In this document: piece after piece, positions 6,388 through 13,260 of the stretch
Numbering within the stretch: the first letter of the stretch is position 1
Layout of the letters: each line of letters begins with the position of its first letter
Source: Rhodocyclaceae bacterium
GTDB taxonomy: Bacteria; Pseudomonadota; Gammaproteobacteria; Burkholderiales; Rhodocyclaceae
Assembly (NCBI GenBank): GCA_025361105.1
Contig: JANYAW010000193.1
Location: 1-13,260 of the forward strand
DNA: 13,260 bases
Direction of reading: 5' to 3'
The notes under the pieces: model-generated
The model's database searches: none
Told to the model about the DNA's origin: nothing
The model's input: the letters and a program-made list of their open reading frames with translations, nothing else
Program-made: the position numbers and the translations under genes

Positions 6388-7617
6388 TTAGATAACCTTG
6401 TCACTTCTTAAGCGATCAATTTCAAATTGCGTGTAGCCGAGCCGCTCAAGCACCAAATTGGTGTGCTCACCCAATTTTGAGCCAATCCACGTCATCGCGC
6501 CCGGTGTCGCAGAAAGCTTCGGCACAATGCCGGGAACGCGGAGGGATTTGCCGTCCGGCAAACTCGCACTGAGCAACATTTCGCGCGCCAGGTATTGCGC
6601 GTCGGCGAACATATCCACCGCCGAGAAAATCCGGCTCGCTGGTACCTCTGCTTCGGCCGCGAGCTTCAACACAGTCGCTTCATCATTAGCCGCAACCCAT
6701 GCGCCAATTACTGCATAAAGCTCGTTCGCACGGGCGTCACGCCCTGCGTTGTCGGCGAGCGTCGTATCGTCGGCTAAATCGTGGCGACCAATAATTCGCA
6801 TCAGACGCACAAAAATTGCGTCGCCGTTAGCGGCAACAATCAAATTTTTTCCATCCTTGGTCGTGTAAGTATTTGATGGCGTAATCCCAGGCATCACATT
6901 GCCGGTGCGCTCGCGCACGAAACCAAACATGTCGAACTCCGGCACCAAACTTTCCATCATCGCGAATACCGCTTCGTATAAAGCCACATCCACGACTTGA
7001 CCATCACCCCCACCCACTTCACGATGCCGCAAGGCCATCAGTGCACCAACAGCACCCCATAACGCGGCAATCGAATCACCTATTGAAATTCCTGCCTTCA
7101 CCGGCGGGCGGTCGGCAAATCCGGTGACATGCCGCAGGCCGCCCATTGACTCGCCAATTGCGCCGAAGCCCGGCTGACTTGCCATCGGTCCGGTCTGTCC
7201 AAAACCCGAGAGGCGAACCATCACCAGTTTGGGATTTATTGCATGCAAAACATCCCAACCCAAGCCTAATTTTTCGAGCACCCCAGGGCGGAAATTTTCT
7301 ACCACGATGTCTGCTTCGCTTATCAGACGCTTGACGACCGCGACGCCTTCGGGATGTTTCAGATTGACGGTGATTGATTGCTTGTTGCGCGCCTGAACTA
7401 ACCACCATAAGGAAGTATCGCCAAGCATTTTCCGCCACCGGCGCAGCGGGTCGCCGTCACCGGGCGATTCAATTTTGATGACTTCGGCACCAAACTCAGC
7501 GAGGACGCGTGTACAAAATGGGCCGGCAATCAGCGTGCCCAATTCGAGCACTTTGACACCCGCCAATGGGCCAAATGGCGGCGGCGATACGACCGGATAA
7601 ACCGCATCTTTACCCAT
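6388..7617 (-). CDS. CaiB/BaiF family (class III) CoA-transferase
   Basis: Class III CoA-transferases move CoA between carboxylic acids through a covalent aspartyl-CoA intermediate. The 409-residue length is typical. Family marks are PLAGVKVLELGTLIAGPFC near the N-terminus, the nucleotide-binding-like AEVIKIESPGDGDPLR, VENFRPGVLEKLGLG, and GFGQTGPMASQPGFGAIGE. The probable catalytic residue is D181 in SIGDSIAALWGAVGAL. Substrate cannot be read from sequence; members handle formate/oxalate, carnitine, succinate/itaconate-type or bile-acid CoA esters. The ATG lies within the recR tail (8-nt overlap, stop-proximal ATGGGTAA), so it is translationally coupled to recR although no functional link to DNA repair is known. 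Confidence 0.9.
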   Translation of the reverse strand: MGKDAVYPVVSPPPFGPLAGVKVLELGTLIAGPFCTRVLAEFGAEVIKIESPGDGDPLRRWRKMLGDTSLWWLVQARNKQSITVNLKHPEGVAVVKRLISEADIVVENFRPGVLEKLGLGWDVLHAINPKLVMVRLSGFGQTGPMASQPGFGAIGESMGGLRHVTGFADRPPVKAGISIGDSIAALWGAVGALMALRHREVGGGDGQVVDVALYEAVFAMMESLVPEFDMFGFVRERTGNVMPGITPSNTYTTKDGKNLIVAANGDAIFVRLMRIIGRHDLADDTTLADNAGRDARANELYAVIGAWVAANDEATVLKLAAEAEVPASRIFSAVDMFADAQYLAREMLLSASLPDGKSLRVPGIVPKLSATPGAMTWIGSKLGEHTNLVLERLGYTQFEIDRLRSDKVI

Positions 7618-8230
7618 ATTTACGGCGTTCCATCAACGCCTGCGCAACTGTCGCCGCATCGGAAAATTCAAGTTCGCCGCCGACCGGCAATCCACGCGCG
7701 ATACGACTGACCTTGAGTCCACGTGCATGCAGTAATTCAGATAAATAGTGCGCTGTGGCCTCGCCTTCGTTGGTGAAATTGGTGGCCAAAATAACTTCCG
7801 TCACCAGCCCGTCGGTAGCGCGTGCGAAGAGTCGTTCAAACGCCAACTCTTTCGGTCCAATTCCATCCAGTGGTGACAAACGCCCCATCAACACATAGTA
7901 CAAACCTTGGTAGGCGTGGGTTTGTTCCATGCTAATCGCGTCGACCGGCATTTCAACGATGCACAGCAAGCTTTGGTCGCGGCGCGATGAGCTGCAACGA
8001 TCACAAATATCGGCCTCGGTGAAATTGTTGCAGCGAATGCAATGTTGCAAGTTCGATAACGCCGACTCAAGCGCCTGTGCCAAGCGCTCTGCACCGCGAC
8101 GGTCACGTTGCAGCAAATGATAGGTAATCCGCTGCGCCGATTTAGGGCCGACACCGGGCAGGCAACGCAGTGCCTCAATGAGTTCATCAAGGCTGGTACT
8201 GCTTGAAAATTTTCCGCTAGAAGCTGCCAC
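7610..8230 (-). CDS. recR: Recombination protein RecR
   Basis: RecR works with RecF and RecO to load RecA on gapped DNA coated by SSB. The 206-residue protein shows the normal order: an N-terminal helix-hairpin-helix (LPGVGPKSAQR, about 24-34), a four-cysteine zinc finger (C64, C67, C76, C79), and a Toprim domain (from about residue 88). The Toprim domain carries the acidic VEMPVD and the GRLSPLDGIGP loop. The C-terminal tail includes SRIARGLPVGGELE, which also marks the family. It begins 9 nt after ybaB, in the classic dnaX-ybaB-recR order, and its last codons overlap the CoA-transferase start. Confidence 0.97.
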   Translation of the reverse strand: MAASSGKFSSSTSLDELIEALRCLPGVGPKSAQRITYHLLQRDRRGAERLAQALESALSNLQHCIRCNNFTEADICDRCSSSRRDQSLLCIVEMPVDAISMEQTHAYQGLYYVLMGRLSPLDGIGPKELAFERLFARATDGLVTEVILATNFTNEGEATAHYLSELLHARGLKVSRIARGLPVGGELEFSDAATVAQALMERRKYG

Positions 8231-8239
8231 TGTGCGGAA

Positions 8240-8563
8240 TCAGAATGGCATCTTGAAACCAGGCGGCAATGCCATGCCACCGGCCAGACCGCCCATTTTT
8301 TCTTGCGTCAGCGTTTCGACACGGCGTGTCGCATCGTTGAGCGCAGCAGCGATCAAATCTTCCAACATTCCCTTGTCGTCCATCACCGACGCATCAATAT
8401 TGACGCGCTTCACGTCGTGCTTGCAGGTCATTGTGATTTTTACAGCGCCCGCGCCTGCCTGACCTTCAACCTCCAGCGTGGCAAGTTCGTCTTGCGCTTT
8501 TTGCATATTCGCTTGCATCTGCTGCGCCTGTTTCATCAATCCGGCTATGCCGCCCTTCATCAT
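8240..8563 (-). CDS. ybaB: YbaB/EbfC family nucleoid-associated DNA-binding protein
   Basis: Small dimeric DNA-binding protein of the YbaB/EbfC family, 107 residues, the normal size. The helical N-terminus GLMKQAQQMQANMQKAQDEL leads to the conserved strand region with GAGAVKITMTCKHDVKRVNID. A second helix DLIAAALNDATRRVE and a Gly/Met-rich tail GGLAGGMALPPGF follow. AAGGG lies 7 nt upstream of ATG 8563; a second ATG follows immediately. It sits between dnaX (26-nt gap) and recR (9-nt gap), the arrangement found across proteobacteria. Its exact cellular role is not settled in the family. Confidence 0.95.
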   Translation of the reverse strand: MMKGGIAGLMKQAQQMQANMQKAQDELATLEVEGQAGAGAVKITMTCKHDVKRVNIDASVMDDKGMLEDLIAAALNDATRRVETLTQEKMGGLAGGMALPPGFKMPF

Positions 8564-8589
8564 TGAAGCACCCTTCTTTTATCTAACAG

Positions 8590-10254
8590 CTAAATTGGTT
8601 TGATTGACGACTCATCGATTCCGGCACCGAACGCGTCAATTAAATCTCGTACAAATGGATCGCGTTTGATTGCGGCGCTGGCACTTTGTTGGCGCTCGGT
8701 TTGCGCGATTGTCGCTCGTTGTGCCGGTGTCGCTGATGCTGGCTCGGCGATAATTATTTCGAGTCGCGCCTTATTGCCGAAGTGCGTTTGTAACGCGGTT
8801 TGCAACGTCTCTTGCCGCTGCTTATCGAGCAAGGACTTGCGCTCCGGCGACAAACGCAAGCGGACGGTGGTTTCATTGCGTTCGGACAATTCGCAATGGT
8901 TGGCAAGTTGCTTAATCATGCCTGTCAGCGGCAGTTCGGCAACCAGTGCGTGCCACTCGTCATCGGGTTGGGCTGATGATTCCGTGGCACGCGATTCGGC
9001 AGTTGGTGCTGGCGTGGAGTCTCGGCTTTGCAGGCGCAAAGCAGCGCTTTGCGAAACCCCTGCGCCGCCACCGTTATCTGGGCGTTGTGTTGCAACGGGC
9101 GCAACCCGCGCGGCAACTGGCGTAAGCGTGCGAGGCGCAGCTGGTGAATTGCGCGCCGCCGAACCACCGGCCCGCTCTGGCGCAAACGCATGCAAGCGCA
9201 GCAGTGTCATCACAAAACCAGAATATTCATCCGGTGCCAATGAAAGTTCATCGCGACCATGAATCGCAATCTGATAGGCAAGCTGCAAAAACTCGGCATC
9301 GAACGACGACGAATATGAACTCAAACGCTCGCGCTCAGCAACATCAAGCAAAGCATCTGGCGCAAATTGCACCAGCGCAATCCGATGAAAAAGAGTGGCC
9401 AGTTCTTGTAAGCCGCCATCAAACGATAAGCTGCGCGCATCCATCAATTTGGCCAGTTCGACCATCGCGTTCACGTCTGCTGCAACCAGCGCATCAAGCA
9501 AAACAAATAAATGCTCATCGCCGACCGTGCCCAACATCGCACGCACCGCCTCATCGACGACGGTGCCGCCGCCGTGGGCAATCGCCTGATCTAGCAAGGA
9601 CAGGGCATCACGCATGCTGCCTGCCGCACCCTTTGCCAGATGCCGCAATGCCGCTGGCTCGAAGCTGATTCCCTCAGCCTCCAACACGCGGGCAAGATGA
9701 TCGACGATGGCCGTTGGCGACATTTGCTTGAGATTGAATTGCAGACAACGCGACAACACGGTCACCGGAATTTTTTGCGGGTCGGTGGTGGCGAGAATAA
9801 ATTTGACGTGCTCGGGCGGTTCTTCCAGCGTCTTGAGCATGGCATTAAACGCGTGCCCGGTGAGCTGATGAACCTCGTCGATGACATAGACTTTGTACTT
9901 GCCGCGCGTTGGCGCGTAGACCGCCCGTTCGAGCAACTGTGTCATGTCTTCCACACCGCGATTCGAGGCAGCATCTAGCTCGATGTAATCGATGTAGCGA
10001 CCACTGTCGATTTCCGTGCAGGCCGAACAAATACCACAGGGTGTGGCCGATACTCCGGTCTCGCAGTTGAGTGCCTTGGCCATGATGCGCGCGATTGTCG
10101 TTTTGCCAACGCCGCGCGTACCGGTAAAAAGATAAGCGTGATGCAGCCGGTTTTGCTCTAGCGCATGGGTCAGTGCGCGCACCACATGATCTTGCCCGAC
10201 CAAGGTCGCAAAAGATTTCGGGCGCCACTTGCGGGCAAGTACCTGATAGCTCAT
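8590..10254 (-). CDS. dnaX: DNA polymerase III subunits gamma/tau
   Basis: DnaX is the ATPase of the clamp loader and, as tau, links polymerase cores and helicase. The 554-residue protein has a AAA+ module: QDHVV near the N-terminus, Walker A GTRGVGKT (45-52), a zinc site with C64, C73, C76 and C79, Walker B VYVIDEVH (122-129), sensor-1 ATTD, and the SRC arginine-finger motif at 168-170. A low-complexity Ala/Pro/Thr linker (about 360-430) precedes the tau-specific C-terminal domain. It is shorter than E. coli tau (643 residues). I see no A6G slippery heptamer on the coding strand, so a separate gamma form by frameshifting is not indicated. No clear Shine-Dalgarno precedes ATG 10254. First protein gene of dnaX-ybaB-recR. 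Confidence 0.97.
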   Translation of the reverse strand: MSYQVLARKWRPKSFATLVGQDHVVRALTHALEQNRLHHAYLFTGTRGVGKTTIARIMAKALNCETGVSATPCGICSACTEIDSGRYIDYIELDAASNRGVEDMTQLLERAVYAPTRGKYKVYVIDEVHQLTGHAFNAMLKTLEEPPEHVKFILATTDPQKIPVTVLSRCLQFNLKQMSPTAIVDHLARVLEAEGISFEPAALRHLAKGAAGSMRDALSLLDQAIAHGGGTVVDEAVRAMLGTVGDEHLFVLLDALVAADVNAMVELAKLMDARSLSFDGGLQELATLFHRIALVQFAPDALLDVAERERLSSYSSSFDAEFLQLAYQIAIHGRDELSLAPDEYSGFVMTLLRLHAFAPERAGGSAARNSPAAPRTLTPVAARVAPVATQRPDNGGGAGVSQSAALRLQSRDSTPAPTAESRATESSAQPDDEWHALVAELPLTGMIKQLANHCELSERNETTVRLRLSPERKSLLDKQRQETLQTALQTHFGNKARLEIIIAEPASATPAQRATIAQTERQQSASAAIKRDPFVRDLIDAFGAGIDESSIKPI

Positions 10255-10330
10255 GGATCGATTTTTGGCGGCGGTTGGTGAGGTATCGCGGACGCAAGGA
10301 GAGAAATGCTGGGAAATTCAAATTGGGTGC

Positions 10331-10426
10331 GGCGAGCCCAACCCCCGGCACTCACAGAAAATGATCGTGGCTGCTTCCTTCCGGACCTGACCAGGTTAAC
10401 CACCCTGCAATGCGAGGAGACCCGCC
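10331..10426 (-). ncRNA. ffs: Signal recognition particle RNA (4.5S, bacterial small type)
   Basis: The minus strand carries the conserved SRP core almost unchanged: CCTGGTCAGGTCCGGAAG then GAAGCAGCC (about 10395-10367), with the GGAA tetraloop and the asymmetric loop that bind Ffh. The ends pair: GGCGGGTCT at 10426-10418 with TGGGCTCGCC at 10340-10331, about 9 bp including G-U pairs. This gives a single hairpin of roughly 96 nt with no Alu domain. The exact termini are inferred from pairing. The RNA directs Ffh/FtsY-dependent membrane protein insertion. It lies 76 nt upstream of dnaX on the same strand. Confidence 0.95.
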
Positions 10427-10434
10427 GCCAGCGA

Positions 10435-10443
10435 ATTCTATCA
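10435..10443 (-). promoter_or_regulatory. Candidate extended -10 promoter of ffs
   Basis: On the minus strand TGATAGAAT (10443-10435) is an extended -10 (TG-N-TAGAAT). It ends 8 nt before the paired 5' end of the SRP RNA at 10426, the right distance for a transcription start at 10427/10426. No good -35 is seen; CGTCCA is at the expected distance. This is plausible because a TG extension can compensate for a weak -35. Confidence 0.45.
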
Positions 10444-10575
10444 GCGCGATGCAGGGTGGACGTGGTTGCTGTTCGGCCGGAATAAATTTCTATCTAAAAA
10501 TTCGCGATTACATTTTGATGCAATCGCTTCGCCAGTTGGCGCTGGTGACACGCCGTCACTGCTTACATCGGTCGA

Positions 10576-10581
10576 TATACT
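10576..10581 (+). promoter_or_regulatory. Candidate -10 element of the antiporter gene
   Basis: TATACT matches the sigma-70 -10 consensus at five of six positions. The hexamer 17 bp upstream, CCGTCA (10553-10558), is a poor -35. A start near 10588 would leave a leader of about 30 nt to the TTG at 10617 and would exclude the in-frame ATGs at 10410 and 10518. Confidence 0.25.
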
Positions 10582-10616
10582 CGCCACAATATTTGTCCTA
10601 TTCACCGGAGCCACTT

Positions 10617-11837
10617 TTGTCCCTGCTCTCCAGCCTACTTGTCTTAATTGTCGTTGCGCGATTGTTTGGCAAGATTTTCGCCAAGTACAACCAACCTGAA
10701 CTCATCGGCGAAATTCTCGCTGGTGTGCTGCTCGGCCCGGCCGTGTTTGACTACATCCGGCCGACACCAGCACTAGCTGGTATTTCAGAGCTTGCTGTGT
10801 TTCTGATCATTCTTAGTGCCGGTTTGGAAATGCGTATTAGTGATGTTCTGGGGGCGATGCGGGGGCGTGGATTGCTTCTCGCGGGCTTGAGTTTCGCGAT
10901 CCCGTTTCTTTGCGGTATTGCCATTGCGCAAGTGTTTGAGCTGGACGTGATGCGCACTGTTTTTTTGGGTTTGTGCATTTCCATCACTGCATTGCCAGTT
11001 GCAGTCAAATTGATGGAGAACATGGGCATCCTCGACACCAGAATTGCCCGCTACGCGATTGCTACGGCGATTGTCAACGATGTCGCCGCTTTGTTCATTT
11101 TGGGCATTGTGCTCAATGTCCCCTCGCAGCCAAGTTTTACCTTGGTCGCATCAACACTGGTTGAGGCAACCGGCAAGCTGTTGTTACTCGCCGGTGGCGT
11201 GTTGAGCTTCAATTGGATGCTGGCATATTTGGATCGTCGGCAATTTAGTGTGCAAGTAATTCCAGAACGTCTGGTGCAATATTTTGGGCCGGAGGCCTTG
11301 TTTGGCATCGTCGTCCTGTTCGTTTTGGCGTTTGGTTCGGTCAGTGAATTTCTCGGATTCCATTTCGTTATCGGGGCATTTTTCGGCGCACTTTTTCTCG
11401 ACCAAAGACATTTTTTGGCCTCACGTTATGGTGATCTGAAGACCACTTTGAATTCTGTGACTGGTGGCTTTCTGGCGCCGGTATTTTTCGCTTTTCTCGG
11501 GCTCGAATTCCAAATCGACGCGCTCGACAACATCGAATTCCCCGCCGCTGTTTTGGGTGTTTCAATTCTCACCAAAGTCGTCGCCGGTTGGTTGGGCGGT
11601 CGCATTGTCGGCATGTCCGTGCGTGAGTCAATGGGCTTGGGCTGCATCCTCAACGGGCGCGGTGTGATGGAACTGGTAGTCGCCAGCATCGCCTATCAAA
11701 AAGGTTTTATCGGCGACGAGATGTTTTCAACTTTGGTCTTGATGGGAATCTTGACCACCTTCATTACACCAATACTGTTCGGCGGCGTGCTGTCAAAACA
11801 GCGTTTGAGTACCTACCGTGAAACCGGCGTGGCATAA
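10617..11837 (+). CDS. CPA2-family cation/proton antiporter (KefB/NapA-like membrane domain)
   Basis: An integral membrane antiporter that should exchange Na+ or K+ for H+. From TTG 10617 it has 406 residues and about 12 hydrophobic helices. Helix 1 begins at once (MSLLSSLLVLIVVARLFGKI), then the family stretch QPELIGEILAGVLLGP and, in the ion-binding core, ITALPVAVKL and AIVNDVAALF with N154-D155. K320 (ILTK) fits the core-helix lysine of NapA-type proteins. There is no C-terminal TrkA-N domain, unlike KefB and KefC. GGAG at 10607-10610 lies 6 nt before the TTG. The frame is open back to ATG 10410, but that start lies within the SRP RNA gene and the added residues are not membrane-like. Ion specificity is unknown. 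It is divergent from ffs and convergent with the hydroxylase gene. Confidence 0.9.
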   Translation: MSLLSSLLVLIVVARLFGKIFAKYNQPELIGEILAGVLLGPAVFDYIRPTPALAGISELAVFLIILSAGLEMRISDVLGAMRGRGLLLAGLSFAIPFLCGIAIAQVFELDVMRTVFLGLCISITALPVAVKLMENMGILDTRIARYAIATAIVNDVAALFILGIVLNVPSQPSFTLVASTLVEATGKLLLLAGGVLSFNWMLAYLDRRQFSVQVIPERLVQYFGPEALFGIVVLFVLAFGSVSEFLGFHFVIGAFFGALFLDQRHFLASRYGDLKTTLNSVTGGFLAPVFFAFLGLEFQIDALDNIEFPAAVLGVSILTKVVAGWLGGRIVGMSVRESMGLGCILNGRGVMELVVASIAYQKGFIGDEMFSTLVLMGILTTFITPILFGGVLSKQRLSTYRETGVA

Positions 11838-11909
11838 AAACTCACCGCATTCGACAGTGCGATTTTCCATTCGACGCACGCCATCGCGGAGTTCTTCGTC
11901 GTCGCGCAT
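11793..11909 (-). CDS. Doubtful 38-codon ORF coupled to the hydroxylase stop
   Basis: An ATG at 11909-11907 overlaps the hydroxylase stop as TGATG and opens a frame of 38 residues, beginning MRDDEELRDGVRRMENR and ending in TQTLF at a TGA (11795-11793). The first 24 or so residues are charged and helix-like, as in a real protein start. The rest runs antisense into the last 45 nt of the antiporter gene and looks random. It may be a true small ORF, the remnant of a truncated third gene of the hydroxylase unit, or chance. No family is recognised. Confidence 0.25.
   Translation of the reverse strand: MRDDEELRDGVRRMENRTVECGEFLCHAGFTVGTQTLF
11846..11866 (+). terminator. Weak candidate terminator after the antiporter gene
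   Basis: CGCAT and GTGCG (11846-11850 and 11857-11861) can form a 5-bp stem including one G-T pair over a 6-nt loop, followed by ATTTT. It lies 8 nt after the antiporter stop. The stem is short, so support comes mainly from position in the convergent gap. Confidence 0.25.
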
Positions 11910-13260
11910 CAGCATCCCGATATTGCAGTGACGGCACCAAGAAGTGCGAGCGTTTCTGCGATCAACTTTCCAGCGACTGATGCGGAACCTTCGCTAATCA
12001 AAGTACGGTCAGGGCGAACGAGGGCGAGCCAGCCATCGGCGGCAACAGCAGGCATGAATGCACCGCTAACGTCTTCCCAAACATTTGTGCCGATACCGCG
12101 GTGCAACGTCTGACCGCGATAGCAAATCTGTATGCAATGACCGCCGGCGGCTTTCCAATTTTCCAAACTAGCGACATCAACCAAACTATGCGGATCGACG
12201 CCAAAACCAACCAAAGTGAGTTGTTCACCCAAAACGTCATCACTCCACAGCTGGCGGCCATCACCGTGACGTAGCAAAGCTTGAGGAAAATTTGAACCGC
12301 GTTGCAACGCGCTTGCGCTTGGACCGGCGACAAAAAGACCCTGGTGAAAACGGTTCTGTGGTTTGAACTTGAGTTCGTCTATCCAACGTTTGATCGCCGG
12401 AACGACGCGCAATAGGCGCAGCAGTCCGTGGATGAAAATGGCGTTCAATTTGCTGCTCGGCATGATTAGTTTGCCCATGCGTGTGGCCAGCTGAATCATG
12501 TCGGCTGCATGCGGGCGACGCTCGGTGTCGTAGCTTTCCAATATGCTTGGTGCGGCACGGCACTTAAGCACCCAAGCCAGCTTCCAGCCGAGATTGGCGG
12601 CGTCACGCAGACCGGCGCAAAGGCCCTGGCCGACAAAGGGTGGCGTGATATGCGCAGCATCACCGACAAGGAAGACACGACCTTTTTGGAAGCGCTCGAC
12701 GACACGGGCATGAAAGCGGTAGATTGCGCTGCGCTCAATAGTGACTTCGTCCGCCGCCGCCCACGGTGCCAACAGTTCGCGGATTTTGTCCGGGTTGAGC
12801 ATCTGCTCGCGGGTTTCACCTGATTGCAGCATGAATTCCCAGCGTTCGCGGCCATCTGGTGCCGGCATGTGCGGCGTCGGTCGTTTCGGATCGCAGATGA
12901 ACTCAATGTGATCGATCGCCTTCCGGCTCTGTCTGGCATCGACAATCAGCCAGTCCTCGGTATAGGTTGAACCCTGAAAGCCCAGTCCGAGCAGTTCACG
13001 CACCTTGGAGCTGGCACCATCGGCACCAATCAGGTAGTTGGTGCTGACGACACGCCGTTCTCCATCGGCCAACTGCAATTCTGCGTCCACGCCGGTATCG
13101 GTTTCGCGAAAACCGAGCAACTCGGTTTGTGGCACTAGCATGATCTGCGAATGGCACGTCAATTCACGACGCAGCGCGTGCTCCAAATCCGGCTGAAAAA
13201 AATTTGCCAGCTTGGGATGACCGTCCAGACAACCGGTCGTGTTGAAGCGGGCGAATTCGC
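11909..13260 (-). CDS. FAD-dependent aromatic hydroxylase, MhpA-like (5' end outside window)
   Basis: A class A flavin monooxygenase that uses NAD(P)H and O2 to hydroxylate a phenolic ring, closest in appearance to MhpA, 3-(3-hydroxyphenyl)propionate hydroxylase. The frame stays open to the right edge, so about 450 residues are visible and the N-terminal GxGxxG FAD-binding motif lies outside. The visible start DGHPKLANFFQPDLEHALRR matches the region before the second FAD contact. The DG motif YLIGADGASSKVR is at 13036-12998. The GD motif GRVFLVGDAAHITPP (12682-12638) continues to DAANLGWKL. The C-terminal thioredoxin-like part ends in a normal place. The TTG at 13186 is internal, not the start. 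Substrate cannot be fixed, since related enzymes act on many phenols and polyketides. Confidence 0.88.
   Translation of the reverse strand, partial: EFARFNTTGCLDGHPKLANFFQPDLEHALRRELTCHSQIMLVPQTELLGFRETDTGVDAELQLADGERRVVSTNYLIGADGASSKVRELLGLGFQGSTYTEDWLIVDARQSRKAIDHIEFICDPKRPTPHMPAPDGRERWEFMLQSGETREQMLNPDKIRELLAPWAAADEVTIERSAIYRFHARVVERFQKGRVFLVGDAAHITPPFVGQGLCAGLRDAANLGWKLAWVLKCRAAPSILESYDTERRPHAADMIQLATRMGKLIMPSSKLNAIFIHGLLRLLRVVPAIKRWIDELKFKPQNRFHQGLFVAGPSASALQRGSNFPQALLRHGDGRQLWSDDVLGEQLTLVGFGVDPHSLVDVASLENWKAAGGHCIQICYRGQTLHRGIGTNVWEDVSGAFMPAVAADGWLALVRPDRTLISEGSASVAGKLIAETLALLGAVTAISGC

Noticed and set aside
8600..9262. 220-codon plus-strand frame opposite the dnaX 3' region
   Set aside because: It lies opposite the low-complexity linker and C-terminal domain of DnaX, and its Ser/Ala/Arg-rich product looks like a mirror of that linker.
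8590..9400. Programmed frameshift in dnaX to make a gamma subunit
   Set aside because: No A6G or comparable slippery run is visible on the coding strand in the linker region.
10545..10559. GTGAC-N5-GTCAC considered as a CRP/cAMP site, tempting because of the cyclase in the window
   Set aside because: Read as GTGA and TCAC the arms are 7 nt apart rather than the 6 of a CRP site, and the flanking bases do not fit.
10410..10616. N-terminal extension of the antiporter to ATG 10410 or ATG 10518
   Set aside because: The 10410 start lies inside the SRP RNA gene, the added residues are not membrane-like, and TTG 10617 has GGAG at good spacing directly before helix 1.

Overview
The window looks like chromosomal DNA of a betaproteobacterium of moderate GC. 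The main evidence is gene order: petA-petB-petC followed by sspA-sspB, and the replication/repair block dnaX-ybaB-recR headed by a small SRP RNA gene, are both arrangements I associate with Betaproteobacteria. The cytochrome c1, cytochrome b, SspA and SspB sequences fit that group. I see no insertion sequence, prophage, CRISPR array, tRNA or rRNA.

Layout from left to right. (1) 1-2356, plus strand: the last codons of an unidentified gene, overlapped by a large GAF-GAF-PAS-class III adenylyl cyclase with a TPR-like tail. Its architecture matches the cyanobacterial CyaB1/CyaB2 cAMP-autoregulated cyclases. (2) 2402-6217, minus strand: petA, petB and petC (the whole cytochrome bc1 complex) tightly packed, then sspA and sspB. 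A strong hairpin between sspA and sspB is at once a candidate intrinsic terminator and a mask over the sspB ribosome binding site. (3) 6388-10254, minus strand: dnaX, ybaB/ebfC, recR and a class III CoA-transferase, with gaps of 26 and 9 nt and a final 8-nt overlap, probably one transcription unit. (4) 10331-10426, minus strand: 4.5S/SRP RNA (ffs), about 76 nt upstream of dnaX. (5) 10617-11837, plus strand: a CPA2-type cation/proton antiporter with a likely TTG start. (6) 11909 to the right edge, minus strand: an MhpA-like FAD-dependent aromatic hydroxylase, cut by the window end, possibly followed by a tiny stop-start-coupled ORF.

Functionally most of the window is core biology: quinol oxidation, protein quality control and stringent response (SspA/SspB), clamp loading, recombinational repair and protein targeting. 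The more distinctive parts are the cAMP-sensing cyclase at the left end and the antiporter/hydroxylase pair at the right. I did not find an evidently new multi-gene system. The best candidates for new biology are the terminator/SD-masking hairpin at sspA-sspB, the cyclase with two cNMP-type GAF domains, and the Qo-site and haem-spacing variants of cytochrome b.
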